Source of the DNA: Avena insularis
Taxonomy: Eukaryota > Streptophyta > Magnoliopsida > Poales > Poaceae
NCBI GenBank assembly: GCA_023614405.1
Contig: CM042690.1
Coordinates: 525,590,293 to 525,654,292, forward strand
Length of the DNA: 64,000 bases
Direction: 5' to 3'
Made by a program: the position numbers and the translations under genes. A model generated the notes under the pieces. The model was not told where the DNA came from. It was given only the letters and a program-made list of their open reading frames with translations, and did no database searches. Of the stretch, positions 13,010-27,300 are shown one piece after another. Numbering within the stretch: position 1 is the stretch's first letter; each line of letters opens with the position of its first letter.

Positions 13010-14640
13010 TGCATGTGTGTTCTTTCCACAAACTACATATGGATCCACCAGAGTCATTGCATGTATGTTATTTTCCACAAACCACATGGATCAACCAATG
13101 GCATTGCATGTGTGTTATTTCCACAAACCACATATAGATCCACCAATGGCATTGCATGTGTGTTCTTTCCACAACCCACATATGGATCAACCAATGACAT
13201 TGCATGTCTGTTCTTTCCATGAACCACATGGATCAACCAGAGTCATTGCATGTGTGTTCTTTCCACAAACCACACATGGATCCACCAGAGTAATTGCATG
13301 TGTGTTCATGTCACAAACCATACATGGATCCACCAATGTCATTGCATCTGTGTTCTTTCCATGAACCACATATGGATCCACCAATGTCATTGCATGTGTG
13401 TTCTTTCCACAAACCACATAAGGATCCACCAAAGTCATTGCATATGTGTTCTTTTCACAAACCACATATGGATCCACTAGAGTAATTGCATGTATGTTCT
13501 TTCCACAAACCACATATGGATCCACCAGAGTCATTGCCTGGGTGTTCTTTCCACAAACCAAGTGTGGATCCACCAATGTCATTGCATGTGTGTTCTTTTC
13601 ACAAACCACATATAGATCTTCCAGAGTCATTGCATGTGTGTTCTTTTGACAAACCACACATGGATCCACCAGAGTCATTGCATGTGTGTTGCTGTCACAA
13701 ACCACATATGGATCAACAAATGTCATTACATGTGTGTTATTTTGACAAACAACATGGATCAACCAATGGCATTGCATGTGTGTTCTTTCCACAAACCACA
13801 TGGATCAACAAATGTCATTACATGTGTGTTCTTTCCACAAACCACATGGATCAACTAGAGTCATTACACGTGTGTTCTTGTCACAAACCACACATGGATC
13901 CACCAGAGTAATTGCATGTGTGTTCATGTCACAAACCACACATGGATCCACCAATGTCATTGCATGTGTGTTCATATCACAAACCACACATGGATCCACC
14001 AATGTCATTGCATGTGTGTTCTTTCCATGAACCACATATGGATCAACCAGAGTCATTGCATGTGTGTTCTTTCCACAAAACCACACGTGGATCCTCCAGA
14101 GTAATTGCATGTGTGTTCATGTCATAAACCACACATGGATCGACCAATGTCATTGCATGTGTGTTCTTTTCCACAAACCACATATGGATCCACCAATGTC
14201 ATTGCATGTGTGTTCTTTCCACAAACCACATATGGATCCACCAGAGTCAATGCATGTGTGTTCTTTTCCACAAACTACATATGGACCCACTAGAGTCATT
14301 GCATGTGTGTTGTTTCCACAAACCACATATGGATCCACCAGAGTCATTGCATGTGTGTTCTTTCCACAAATCAAATATGGATCCACCAATGTCATTGCAT
14401 GTGTGTTCTTTTCACAAACCATGGATCCACCAAAGTCATTGCATGTTTGTTCTTTTGACAAACCACCCATGGATCCACTGGATTCATTGCATGTGTGTTA
14501 CTATCACAAACTACATATGGATCAACCAATATCATTATATGTGTGTTCTTTTGACAAACAACATGGATCAACCAATGGTATTGCATGTGTGTTCTTTCCA
14601 CAAACCACATGGATCAACAAATGTCATTCAATGTGTGTTC
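13010..14640. repeat. 1.6-kb sub-array segment, copy A
   Basis: This segment matches 16,394-18,025 at an offset of 3,384-3,385 bases; for example 13,446 pairs with 16,831 and 14,150 with 17,534. It is less similar than the 9-kb copies, so the duplication is older. Both segments were carried along into the 9-kb copy 2. Confidence 0.7.
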
Positions 14641-16393
14641 GTTTCCACAAACCACATATGGATCCACCAGAGTAATTGCATGTGTGTTCTTTTCACAAAC
14701 CACATATGGATAAACAAATGTCATTGCATGTGTGTTCTTTTCACAGACCACATATGGATCCACCAATGTCATTACATATGTGTTCTTTCCACAAACCACA
14801 TATGTACCCACTAGAGTAATTGCATGTGTGTTCTTTTCCACGAACCACTTATGGATCCACTAGAGTCATTGCATGTGTGTTGTTTCCACAAACCACATAT
14901 GGATCCAATAGAGTCATTGCATGTGTGTTCCTTCCACAAACCACATATGGATCAACCAATGTCATTGCATGTGTGTTATTTTCATGAACTACATATGGAT
15001 CCACTAGAGTCATTGCATTTGTGTTCTTTTCACAAACCAAATATGGACCCACCAATGCCATTGCATGTTTGTTCTTATACTAAAACCAACACTGGAGTCA
15101 CTGCATGTGTGTTCTTTTCACAAACCACACATGGACCCAGCAGAGTCATTGCATGTGTGTTCTTTCCACAAATAACATGGATCAACCAATGACATTGCAT
15201 GTGTGTTCTTTTGACAAATAACTTGGATCAACCAATGGCATTGCATGTGTGTTATTGTCATAAACCACACATGGACCAACCAATGTCATTGCATGTGTGT
15301 TCATGTCACAAACCACACATGGATCCACCAATGTCATTGCATGTGTGTTCTTTCCATGAACCAAATATGGATCCACCAATGTCATTGCATGTGTGTTCTT
15401 TCCACAAACCACATATGGATCCACCAATGGCATTGCATGTGTGTTCTTTTCCAGCACCACATGTGGATCCACTAGAGTCATTGCATGCATGGTCTTTCCA
15501 CAAACCACACATGGATCCACTAGACTCATTGCATGTGTGTTGTTTCCACAAACCACATATGGATCCACCAGAGTCATTGCATTTGTGTTCTTTTCACAAA
15601 CCATATATGGGTCAACCAATGGCATTGCATGTGTGTTCTTTTCACAACGCACATATGGATCAACCAATGTCATTGCATGTGTGTTCTTTCCACAAACCAC
15701 ATATGTACCCACTAGAGTAATTGCATGTGTGTTCTTTTCCACAAACCACATATGGATCCACTAGAGTCATTTCATGTGTGTTCTTTCCACAAACTACATA
15801 TGGATCCACCAGAGTCATTGCATGTGTGTTATTTTGCACAAACCACATGGATCAATCAATGGCATTGGATGTGTGTTCTTTCCACAAACCACATATGGAT
15901 CCACCAATGGCATTGCATGTGTGTTCTTTCCACAACCCACATATGGATCAACCAATGGCATTGCATGTGTGTTCTTTTCAAAACCCACATATGGATCAAC
16001 CAATGTGGGTGCATGTGTGTTCTTTCCACAAACCACATATGGATCCACCAATGTCTTTGCATGTGTGTTCTTTCGAAAAACCACATAAGGATCCACCAGA
16101 GTCATTGCATGTGTGTTCTTTTCACAAACCACATATGGATCCACTAGAGTCATTGCATGTGTGTTGTTTCCACAAACCACATATGGATCCACCAGAGTCA
16201 TTGCATGTGTGTTCTTTCCACAAACCAAATATGGATCCGCCAATGTCATTCTATGTGTGTTCTTTTCACAAACCACATATGGATCCACCAGAGTCATTCC
16301 ATGTGTGCTCTTTTGACAAACCACACATGGATCCAACATAGTCATTACATGTGTGTTATAGTGACAAAACACATATGGATCAACCAATGTCAT

Positions 16394-18025
16394 TACATGT
16401 GTGTTCTTTCTACAAACTACATATGGATCCACTAGAGTCATTGCATGTGTGTTATTTTCCACAAACCACATGGATCAACCAATGGCATTGCATGTGTGTT
16501 ATTTCCACAAACCACATATGGATCCACCAATGGCATTGCATGTGTGCTCTTTCCACAACCCACATATGGATCAACCAATGGCATTGCATGTCTATTCTTT
16601 CCATGAACCACATGGATCAACCAGAGTCATTTCATGTGTGTTCTTTCCATAAACTACACATGGATTTACCAGAGTAATTGCATGTGTGTTCATGTCACAA
16701 ACCATACATGGATCCACCAATGTCATTGCATGTGTGTTCTTTTCCACAAACAACATATGGATCCACCAATGTCATTGCATGTATGTTCTTTCCACAAACC
16801 ACATAAGTATCCACCAAAGTCATTGCATGTGTGTTCTTTTCACAAAACACATATGGATCCACTAGAGTAATTGCATGTATGTTCTTTCCACAAACCACAT
16901 ATGGATCCACTAGAGTCATTGCCTGTGTGTTCTTTCCACAAACCAAATGTGGATCCACCAATGTCATTGCATGTGTGTTCTTTTCACAAACCACATATAG
17001 ATCTTCTAGAGTCATTGCATGTGTGTTCTTTTGACGAACCACACATGGATCCACCAGAGTCATTGCATGTGTGTTGCTGTCACAAACCACATATGGATCA
17101 ACCAATGTCATTACATGTGTGTTCTTTTGACAAACAACATGGATCAACTAATGGCATTGCATGTGTGTTCTTTCCACAAACCACATGGATCAACAAATGT
17201 CATTACATGTGTGTTCTTTCCACAAACCACATGGATCAACTAGACTCATTGCATGTGTGTTCTTGTCACAAACCACACATGGATCCACCAGAGTAATTGC
17301 ATGTGTGTTCATGTCACAAACCACACATGGATCCACCAATGTCATTGCATGTGTGTTCATATCACAAACCACACATGGATCCACCAATGTCATTGCATGT
17401 GTGTTCTTTCCATGAACCACATATGGATCAACCAGAGTCATTGCATGTGTGTTCTTTCCACAAACCACACGTGGATCCACCAGAGTAATTGCATGAGTGT
17501 TCATGTCACAAACCACACATGGATCGACCAATGTCATTGCATGTGTGTTCTTTTCCACAAACCACATATAGATACACCAATGTCATTGCATGTGTGTTCT
17601 TTCCACAAACCACATATGGATCCACCAGAGTCAAAGCATGTGTGTTCTTTTCCACAAACTACATATGGAGCCACTAGAGTCATTACATGTGTGTTCTTTC
17701 CACAAACCACATATGGATCCACCAGAGTCATTGCATGTGTGTTCTTTCCACAAACCAAATATGGATCCACCAATGTTATTGCATGTGTGTTCTTTTCACA
17801 AACCATGGATCCACCAGAGTCATTGCATGTTTGTTCTTTTGACAAACCACACATGGATCCACTAGAGTCATTGCATGTGTGTTACTGTCACAAACTACAT
17901 ATGGATCAACCAATGTCATTATATGTGTGTTCTTTTGACAAACAACATGGATCAACCAATGGCATTGCATGTGTGTTCTTTCCACAAACCACATGGATCA
18001 AAAAATGTCATTACATGTGTGTTCT
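16394..18025. repeat. 1.6-kb sub-array segment, copy B
   Basis: This is the partner of 13,010-14,640, with the same order of monomer subtypes over about 34 monomers. Beyond the right edge the subtype order differs. Confidence 0.7.
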
Positions 18026-21000
18026 TTCCACAAACCACATGGATCAACTAGAGTCATTGCACGTGTGTTCTTTTCACAAACCACACATGGATCCACCAGA
18101 GTAATAGCATCTGTGTTCATGCCACAAACCACATATGGATCCACCAATGTCATTGCATGTGTATTCATGTCACAAACAACACATGGATCCACCAATGTTA
18201 TTGCATGTGTGTTCTTTCCATGAACCGCATATGGATCAACCAGTGTCATTGCATGCGTGTTTTTCCACAAACCACACGTGGATCCACCAGAGTAATTGCA
18301 TGTCTGTTCATGTCACAAACCACACATGGATCCACCAATGTCATTGCATGTGTGTTCTTTTCCACAAACCACATATGGATCCACCAATGCCATTGCATGT
18401 ATGTTCTTTCCACAAACCACATATGGATCCACCAGAGTCATTGCATGTGTGTTCTTTTCGACAAACCACATATGGATCCACTTGAGTCATTGCATGTGTG
18501 TTCTTTTCCCAAATCACACATGGATCCACCAGAGTCAGTGCATGTGTGTTTTTTCCACAAACCACATAAGTCCCCACTAGAGTAATTGCATGTGTGTTCT
18601 TTTCCACAAACCACATGTGGATCCACTAGAGTAATTGCATGTGTGTTCTTTCCATAAACCACATATGGATCCACCAGAGTCATTGCCAATGTGTTCTCTC
18701 CACAAACCAAATGTGGATCCACCAATGTCATTGCATGTGTGTTCTTTTCACAAACCACATATGGATCTTCCATAGTCATTGCATGTGTGTTCTTTTGACA
18801 AACCACACATGGATCCACCAGAGTCATTGCATGTGTGTTGCTGTCAGAAACCACATATGGATCAACCAAAGTCATTACATGTGTGTTCTTTTGACAAACA
18901 ACATGGATCAACCAATGGCATTGCATGTGTGTTCTTTCCACAAACCACATGGATCAACTAGAGTCATTGCATGTGTGTTCTTTCCACAAACAACACGTGG
19001 ATCCACCAGAGTAATTGCATGTGTGTTCATGTCACAAACCACACATGGATCCACCAATGTCATTGCATGTGTGTTCTTTTCCACAAACCACATATGGATC
19101 CACCAATGTCATTGCATGTGTGTTCTTTCCACAAACCACATATGGATCAACCAATGGCATTGCATGTGTGTTCTTTCCACAAACCACATGGATCAACCAG
19201 AGTCATTGCACGTGTGTTCTTGTCACAAACCACACATGGATCCACCAGAGTAATTGCATGTGTGTTCATGTCACAAACCACATATGGATCCACCAATGTC
19301 ATTGCATGTGTGTTCATGTCACAAACCACACATGGATCCACCAATGTCATTCCATGTGTGTTCTTTCCATGAACCACATATGGATCAACCAGAGTCATTG
19401 CATGTGTGTTCTTTCCACAATCCACAGGTGGATCCACCAGAGTAATTGTATGTGTCTTCATGTCACAAACCACACATGGATCAACCAATGTCATTTCATG
19501 TGTGTTCTTTTCCACAAACCACACATGGATCCACCAATGTCATTGCATGTGTGTTCTTTCCACAAACCACATATGGATCCACCAGAGTCATTGCATGTGT
19601 ATTCTTTTCCACAAACCACATATGGAGCCACTAGAGTCATTGCATGTGTGTTCTTTTCACAAACCACACATAGATCCACCAGAGTCATTGGATGTGTGTT
19701 CTTTCCAGAAACCACATGGATCAACCAATGTCATTACATGTGTGTTCTTTCCATGAACCACATGGATCAACCAGAGTCATTGCATATCTGTTCTTTCCAC
19801 AAACTACACATGGATCCACCAGAGTAATTGCATGTGTGTTCATATCACAAACCACACTTGGATCCACCGATGGCATTGCATGTGTGTTCTTTCCAGGAAC
19901 CACATATGGATCCACCAATGTCATTGCATGTGTCTTCTTTCCATAAACCACATATGGATCTACCAGAGTCATTGCATGTGTGTTCTTTTCACAAACCACA
20001 TATGGATCCAATATTGTCATTGCATGTGTGTTCTTTCCAAAAACCACATATGGATCCAATAGATTCATTGAATGTGTGTTCTTTCCATGAACCATATATG
20101 GATCAACCAATGTCCTTGCATGTGTGTCCTTTTCCACAAACCACATATGGATCCACCAGAGTAATTGCATGTGTGTTCTTTCCATGAACCACATGGATCA
20201 ACCAGAGTCGTTGCATGTGTGTTCTTTCCACAAACCACACATGGTCCACCAGAGTAATTGCATGTGTGTTCATGTCACAAACCACACATGGTCCACCAAT
20301 GTCATTGCATGTGTGTTCTTTCGAGGAACCACATATGGATCCACCAATGTCATTGCATGTGTGTTCTTTCCACAAACCACATAAGAATCCACCAAAGTCA
20401 TTGCATGTGTGTTCTTTTCACAAACCACATATGGATCCACTAGAGTAATTGCATGTGTATTCTTTCCACAAAGCACATATGGATCCACCAGAGTCACTAC
20501 CTGTGTGTTGTTCCACAAATCAAATGTGGATCCACCAATGTCATTGCATGTGTGTTCTTTTCACAAACCACATATGGATATTCCAGATTCATTGCATGTG
20601 TGTTCTTTTGAGAAACCACACATGGATCCACCAGAGTCATTGCATGTGTGTTGCTGTCACAAACCACATATGGATCAACCAATGTCATTACATGTGTGTT
20701 CTTTTGACAAACAACATGGATCCACCAATGGCATTGCATGTGTGTTCTTTCCACAAACCACATGGATCAACTAGAGTCATTGCACGTGTGTTCTTGTCAC
20801 AAACCACACATGGATCCACCAGAGCAATTGCATGTGTGTTCATGTCACAAACCACATATGGATCCACCAATGTCAATGCACGTGTGTTCATGTGACAAAC
20901 CACACATGGATCCACCAATGTCATTGCATGTGTGTTCTTTCCATGAACCACATATGGATCGACCAGAGTCATTGCATGTGTGTTCTTTCCACAAACTACA

Positions 21001-21352
21001 CGTGGATCCACCAGAGTAATTGCATGTGTGTTCATGTCACAAACCACACATGGATCCACCAATGTCATTGCATGTGTGTTCTTTTCCACAAACCACATAT
21101 GGATCCACCAATGTCATTGCATGTGTGTTCTTTCCACAAACCACATATGGATCCACCAGAGTCATTTCATGTGTGTTCTTTTCCACAAACCACATATTGA
21201 GCCACTAGAGTCATTGCATGTGTGTTCTTTTCACAAACCACACATAGATCCACCAGAGTCATTGGATGTGTGTTCTTTCCGCAAACCAATGGATCAGCCA
21301 ATGTCATTACATGTGTGTTCCTTCCATGAACCACATGGATTAACCAGAGTCA

Positions 21353-24300
21353 TTGCATGTGTGTTCATGTCACAAACCACACATGGATCCACCAATGTCA
21401 TTGCATGTGTGTTCTTTCCATGAACCACATATGGATCCACCAATGTCATTGCATGTGTGTTCTTTCCACAAACCACATCGGGATCTACCAGAGTCATTGC
21501 ATGTGTGTTCTTTTCACAAACCACATATGGATCCACTAGAGTAATTGCATGTGTGTTCTTTCCACAAACCACAAATGGATCCACCAGAGTCATTGCCTGT
21601 GTGTTCTTTCCACAAACCAAATGTGGATCCACCAATGTCATTGCATGTGTGTTCTTTTCACAAACCACACATGGATCTTCCAGAGTCATTGCATGTGTGT
21701 TCTTTTGACAAACCACACATGGATCCACCAGAGTCATTCCATGTGTGTTTCTGTCACAAACCACATATGGATCAACCAATGTCATTACATGTGTGTTCAT
21801 TTGACAAACAACATGGATCAACCAATGGCATTGCATGTGTGTTCTTTTCACAAACCATATATGGATCAACCAATGGCATTGCATGTGTGTTCTTTTCACA
21901 ACGCACATATGGATCAACCAATGTCATTGCATGTGTGTTCTTTCCACAAACCACATATGTACCCACTAGAGTAATTGCATGTGTGTTCTTTTCCACAAAC
22001 CACATATGGATCCACTAGAGTCATTGCATGTGTGTTCTTTCCACAAACTACATATGGATCCACCAGAGTCATTGCATGTGTGTTATTTTCCACAAACCAC
22101 ATGGATCAACCAATGGCATTGCATGTGTGTTATTTCCACAAACCACATATAGATCCACCAATGGCATTGCATGTGTGTTCTTTCCACAACCCACATATGG
22201 ATCAACCAATGACATTGCATGTCTGTTCTTTCCATGAACCACATGGATCAACCAGAGTCATTGCATGTGTGTTCTTTCCACAAACCACACATGGATCCAC
22301 CAGAGTAATTGCATGTGTGTTCATGTCACAAACCATACATGGATCCACCAATGTCATTGCATCTGTGTTCTTTCCATGAACCACATATGGATCCACCAAT
22401 GTCATTGCATGTGTGTTCTTTCCACAAACCACATAAGGATCCACCAAAGACATTGCATATGTGTTCTTTTCACAAACCACATATGGATCCACTAGAGTAA
22501 TTGCATGTATGTTCTTTCCACAAACCACATATGGATCCACCAGAGTCATTGCCTGGGTGTTCTTTCCACAAACCAAGTGTGGATCCACCAATGTCATTGC
22601 ATGTGTGTTCTTTTCACAAACCACATATAGATCTTCCAGAGTCATTGCATGTGTGTTCTTTTGACAAACCACACATGGATCCACCAGAGTCATTGCATGT
22701 GTGTTGCTGTCACAAACCACATATGGATCAACAAATGTCATTACATGTGTGTTATTTTGACAAACAACATGGATCAACCAATGGCATTGCATGTGTGTTC
22801 TTTCCACAAACCACATGGATCAACAAATGTCATTACATGTGTGTTCTTTCCACAAACCACATGGATCAACTAGAGTCATTACACGTGTGTTCTTGTCACA
22901 AACCACATGGATCCACCAGAGTAATTGCATGTGTGTTCATGTCACAAAACCACACATGGATCCACCAATGTCATTGCATGTGTGTTCATATCACAAACCA
23001 CACATGGATCCACCAATGTCATTGCATGTGTGTTCTTTCCATGAACCACATATGGATCAACCAGAGTCATTGCATGTGTGTTCTTTCCACAAAACCACAC
23101 GTGGATCCTCCAGAGTAATTGCATGTGTGTTCATGTCATAAACCACACATGGATCGACCAATGTCATTGCATGTGTGTTCTTTTCCACAAACCACATATG
23201 GATCCACCAATGTCATTGCATGTGTGTTCTTTCCACAAACCACATATGGATCCACCAGAGTCAATGCATGTGTGTTCTTTTCCACAAACTACATATGGAC
23301 CCACTAGAGTCATTGCATGTGTGTTCTTTCCACAAACCACATATGGATCCACCAGAGTCATTGCATGTGTGTTCTTTCCACAAATCAAATATGGATCCAC
23401 CAATGTCATTGCATGTGTGTTCTTTTCACAAACCATGGATCCACCAAAGTCATTGCATGTTTGTTCTTTTGACAAACCACCCATGGATCCACTGGATTCA
23501 TTGCATGTGTGTTACTATCACAAACTACATATGGATCAACCAATATCATTATATGTGTGTTCTTTTGACAAACAACATGGATCAACCAATGGTATTGCAT
23601 GTGTGTTCTTTCCACAAACCACATGGATCAACAAATGTCATTCAATGTGTGTTCGCTTCGTAAACCACATATGGATCCACCAGAGTAATTGCATGTGTGT
23701 TCTTTTCACAAACCACATATGGATAAACAAATGTCATTGCATGTGTGTTCTTTTCACAGACCACATATGGATCCACCAATGTCATTACATATGTGTTCTT
23801 TCCACAAACCACATATGTACCCACTAGAGTAATTGCATGTGTGTTCTTTTCCACGAACCACTTATGGATCCACTAGAGTCATTGCATGTGTGTTGTTTCC
23901 ACAAACCACATATGGATCCAATAGAGTCATTGCATGTTTGTTCCTTCCACAAACCACATATGGATCAACCAATGTCATTGCATGTGTGTTATTTTCATGA
24001 ACTACATATGGATCCACTAGAGTCATTGCATTTGTGTTCTTTTCACAAACCAAATATGGACCCACCAATGCCATTGCATGTTTGTTCTTATACTAAAACC
24101 AACACTGGAGTCACTGCATGTGTGTTCTTTTCACAAACCACACATGGACCCAGCAGAGTCATTGCATGTGTGTTCTTTCCACAAATAACATGGATCAACC
24201 AATGACATTGCATGTGTGTTCTTTTGACAAATAACTTGGATCAACCAATGGCATTGCATGTGTGTTATTGTCATAAACCACACATGGACCAACCAATGTC

Positions 24301-27300
24301 ATTGCATGTGTGTTCATGTCACAAACCACACATGGATCCACCAATGTCATTGCATGTGTGTTCTTTCCATGAACCAAATATGGATCCACCAATGTCATTG
24401 CATGTGTGTTCTTTCCACAAACCACATATGGATCCACCAATGGCATTGCATGTGTGTTCTTTTCCAGCACCACATGTGGATCCACTAGAGTCATTGCATG
24501 CATGGTCTTTCCACAAACCACACATGGATCCACTAGACTCATTGCATGTGTGTTGTTTCCACAAACCACATATGGATCCACCAGAGTCATTGCATCTGTG
24601 TTCTTTTCACAAACCATATATGGATCAACCAATGGCATTGCATGTGTGTTCTTTTCACAACGCACATATGGATCAACCAATGTCATTGCATGTGTGTTCT
24701 TTCCACAAACCACATATGTACCCACTAGAGTAATTGCATGTGTGTTCTTTTCCACAAACCACATATGGATCCACTAGAGTCATTGCATGTGTGTTCTTTC
24801 TACAAACTACATATGGATCCACTAGAGTCATTGCATGTGTGTTATTTTCCGCAAACCACATGGATCAACCAATGGCATTGCATGTGTGTTATTTCCACAA
24901 ACCACATATGGATCCACCAATGGCATTGCATGTGTGCTCTTTCCACAACCCACATATGGATCAACCAATGGCATTGCATGTCTATTCTTTCCATGAACCA
25001 CATGGATCAACCAGAGTCATTTCATGTGTGTTCTTTCCATAAACTACACATGGATTTACCAGAGTAATTGCATGTGTGTTCATGTCACAAACCATACATG
25101 GATCCACCAATGTCATGGCATGTGTGTTCTTTTCCACAAACAACATATGGATCCACCAATGTCATTGCATGTATGTTCTTTCCACAAACCACATAAGGAT
25201 CCACCAAAGTCATTGCATGTGTGTTCTTTTCACAAAACACATATGGATCCACTAGAGTAATTGCATGTATGTTCTTTCCACAAACCACATATGGATCCAC
25301 CAGAGTCATTGCCTGTGTGTTCTTTCCACAAACCAAATGTGGATCCACCAATGTCATTGCATGTGTGTTCTTTTGACGAACCACACATGGATCCACCAGA
25401 GTCATTGCATGTGTGTTGCTGTCACAAACCACATATGGATCAACCAATGTCATTACATGTGTGTTCTTTTGACAAACAACATGGAACAACTAATGGCATT
25501 GCATGTGTGTTCTTTCCACAAACCACATGGATCAACAAATGTCATTACATGTGTGTTATTTCCACAAACCACATGGATCAACTAGACTCATTGCATGTGT
25601 GTTCTTGTCACAAACCACACATGGATCCACCAGAGTAATTGCATGTGTGTTCATGTCACAAAACACACATGGATCCACCAATGTCATTGCATGTGTGTTC
25701 ATATCACAAACCACACATGGATCCACCAATGTCATTGCATGTGTGTTCTTTCCATGAACCACATATGGATCAACCAGAGTCATTGCATGTGTGTTCTTTC
25801 CACAAACCACACGTGGATCCACCAGAGTAATTGCATGAGTGTTCATGTCACAAACCACACATGGATCGACCAATGTCATTGCATGTGTGTTCTTTTCCAC
25901 AAACCACATATGGATACACCAATGTCATTACATGTGTGTTCTTTCCACAAACCACATATGGATCCACCAGAGTCAATGCATGTGTGTTCTTTTCCACAAA
26001 CTACATATGGAGCCACTAGAGTCATTACATGTGTGTTCTTTCCACAAACCACATATGGATCCACCAGAGTCATTGCATGTGTGTTCTTTCCACAAACCAA
26101 ATATGGATCCACCAATGTTATTGCATGTGTGTTCTTTTCACAAACCATGGATCCACCAGAGTCATTGCATGTTTGTTCTTTTGACAAACCACACATGGAT
26201 CCACTAGAGTCATTGCATGTGTGTTACTGTCACAAACTACATATGGATCAACCAATGTCATTATATGTGTGTTCTTTTGACAAACAACATGGATCAACCA
26301 ATGGCATTGCATGTGTGTTCTTTCCACAAACCACATGGATCAAAAAATGTCATTACATGTGTGTTCTTTCCACAAACCACATGGATCAACTAGAGTCATT
26401 GCACGTGTGTTCTTTTCACAAACCACACATGGATCCACCAGAGTAATAGCATCTGTGTTCATGCCACAAACCACATATGGATCCACCAATGTCATTGCAT
26501 GTGTATTCATGTCACAAACCACACATGGATCCACCAATGTCATTGCATGTGTGTTCTTTCCATGAACCGCATATGGATCAACCAGTGTCATTGCATGCGT
26601 GTTTTTCCACAAACCACACGTGGATCCACCAGAGTAATTGCATGTCTGTTCATGTCACAAACCACACATGGATCCACCAATGTCATTGCATGTGTGTTCT
26701 TTTCCACAAACCACATATGGATCCACCAATGCCATTGCATGTATGTTCTTTCCACAAACCACATATGGATCCACCAGAGTCATTGCATGTGTGTTCTTTT
26801 CGACAAACCACATATGGATCCACTTGAGTCATTGCATGTGTGTTCTTTTCCCAAATCACACATGGATCCACCAGAGTCAGTGCATGTGTGTGTTTTCCAC
26901 AAACCACATAAGTACCCACTAGAGTAATTGCATGTGTGTTCTTTTCCACAAACCACATGTGGATCCACTAGAGTAATTGCATGTGTGTTCTTTCCATAAA
27001 CCACATATGGATCCACCAGAGTCATTGCCAATGTGTTCTCTCCACAAACCAAATGTGGATCCACCAATGTCATTGCATGTGTGTTCTTTTCACAAACCAC
27101 ATATGGATCTTCCATAGTCATTGCATGTGTGTTCTTTTGACAAACCACACATGGATCCACCAGAGTCATTGCATGTGTGTTGCTGTCACAAACCACATAT
27201 GGATCAACCAAAGTCATTACATGTGTGTTCTTTTGACAAACAACATGGATCAACCAATGGCATTGCATGTGTGTTCTTTCCACAAACCACATGGATCAAC

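Larger units (their letters stand above)
12338..21352. repeat. 9.0-kb segmental duplication, copy 1
   Basis: Landmark monomers recur 9,013-9,015 bases downstream: 12,530 matches 21,545, 13,187 matches 22,202 and 15,182 matches 24,195. The two copies are almost identical over long runs, far closer than neighbouring monomers are to each other. This copy is the longer one. Edges are placed to about one or two monomers. Confidence 0.85.

Noticed and set aside
21330..21360. Assembly error as the cause of the 9-kb duplication
   Set aside because: The copies differ by a 623-base deletion, a one-monomer deletion and scattered substitutions, which a simple assembly duplication would not create. Long reads should still confirm it.
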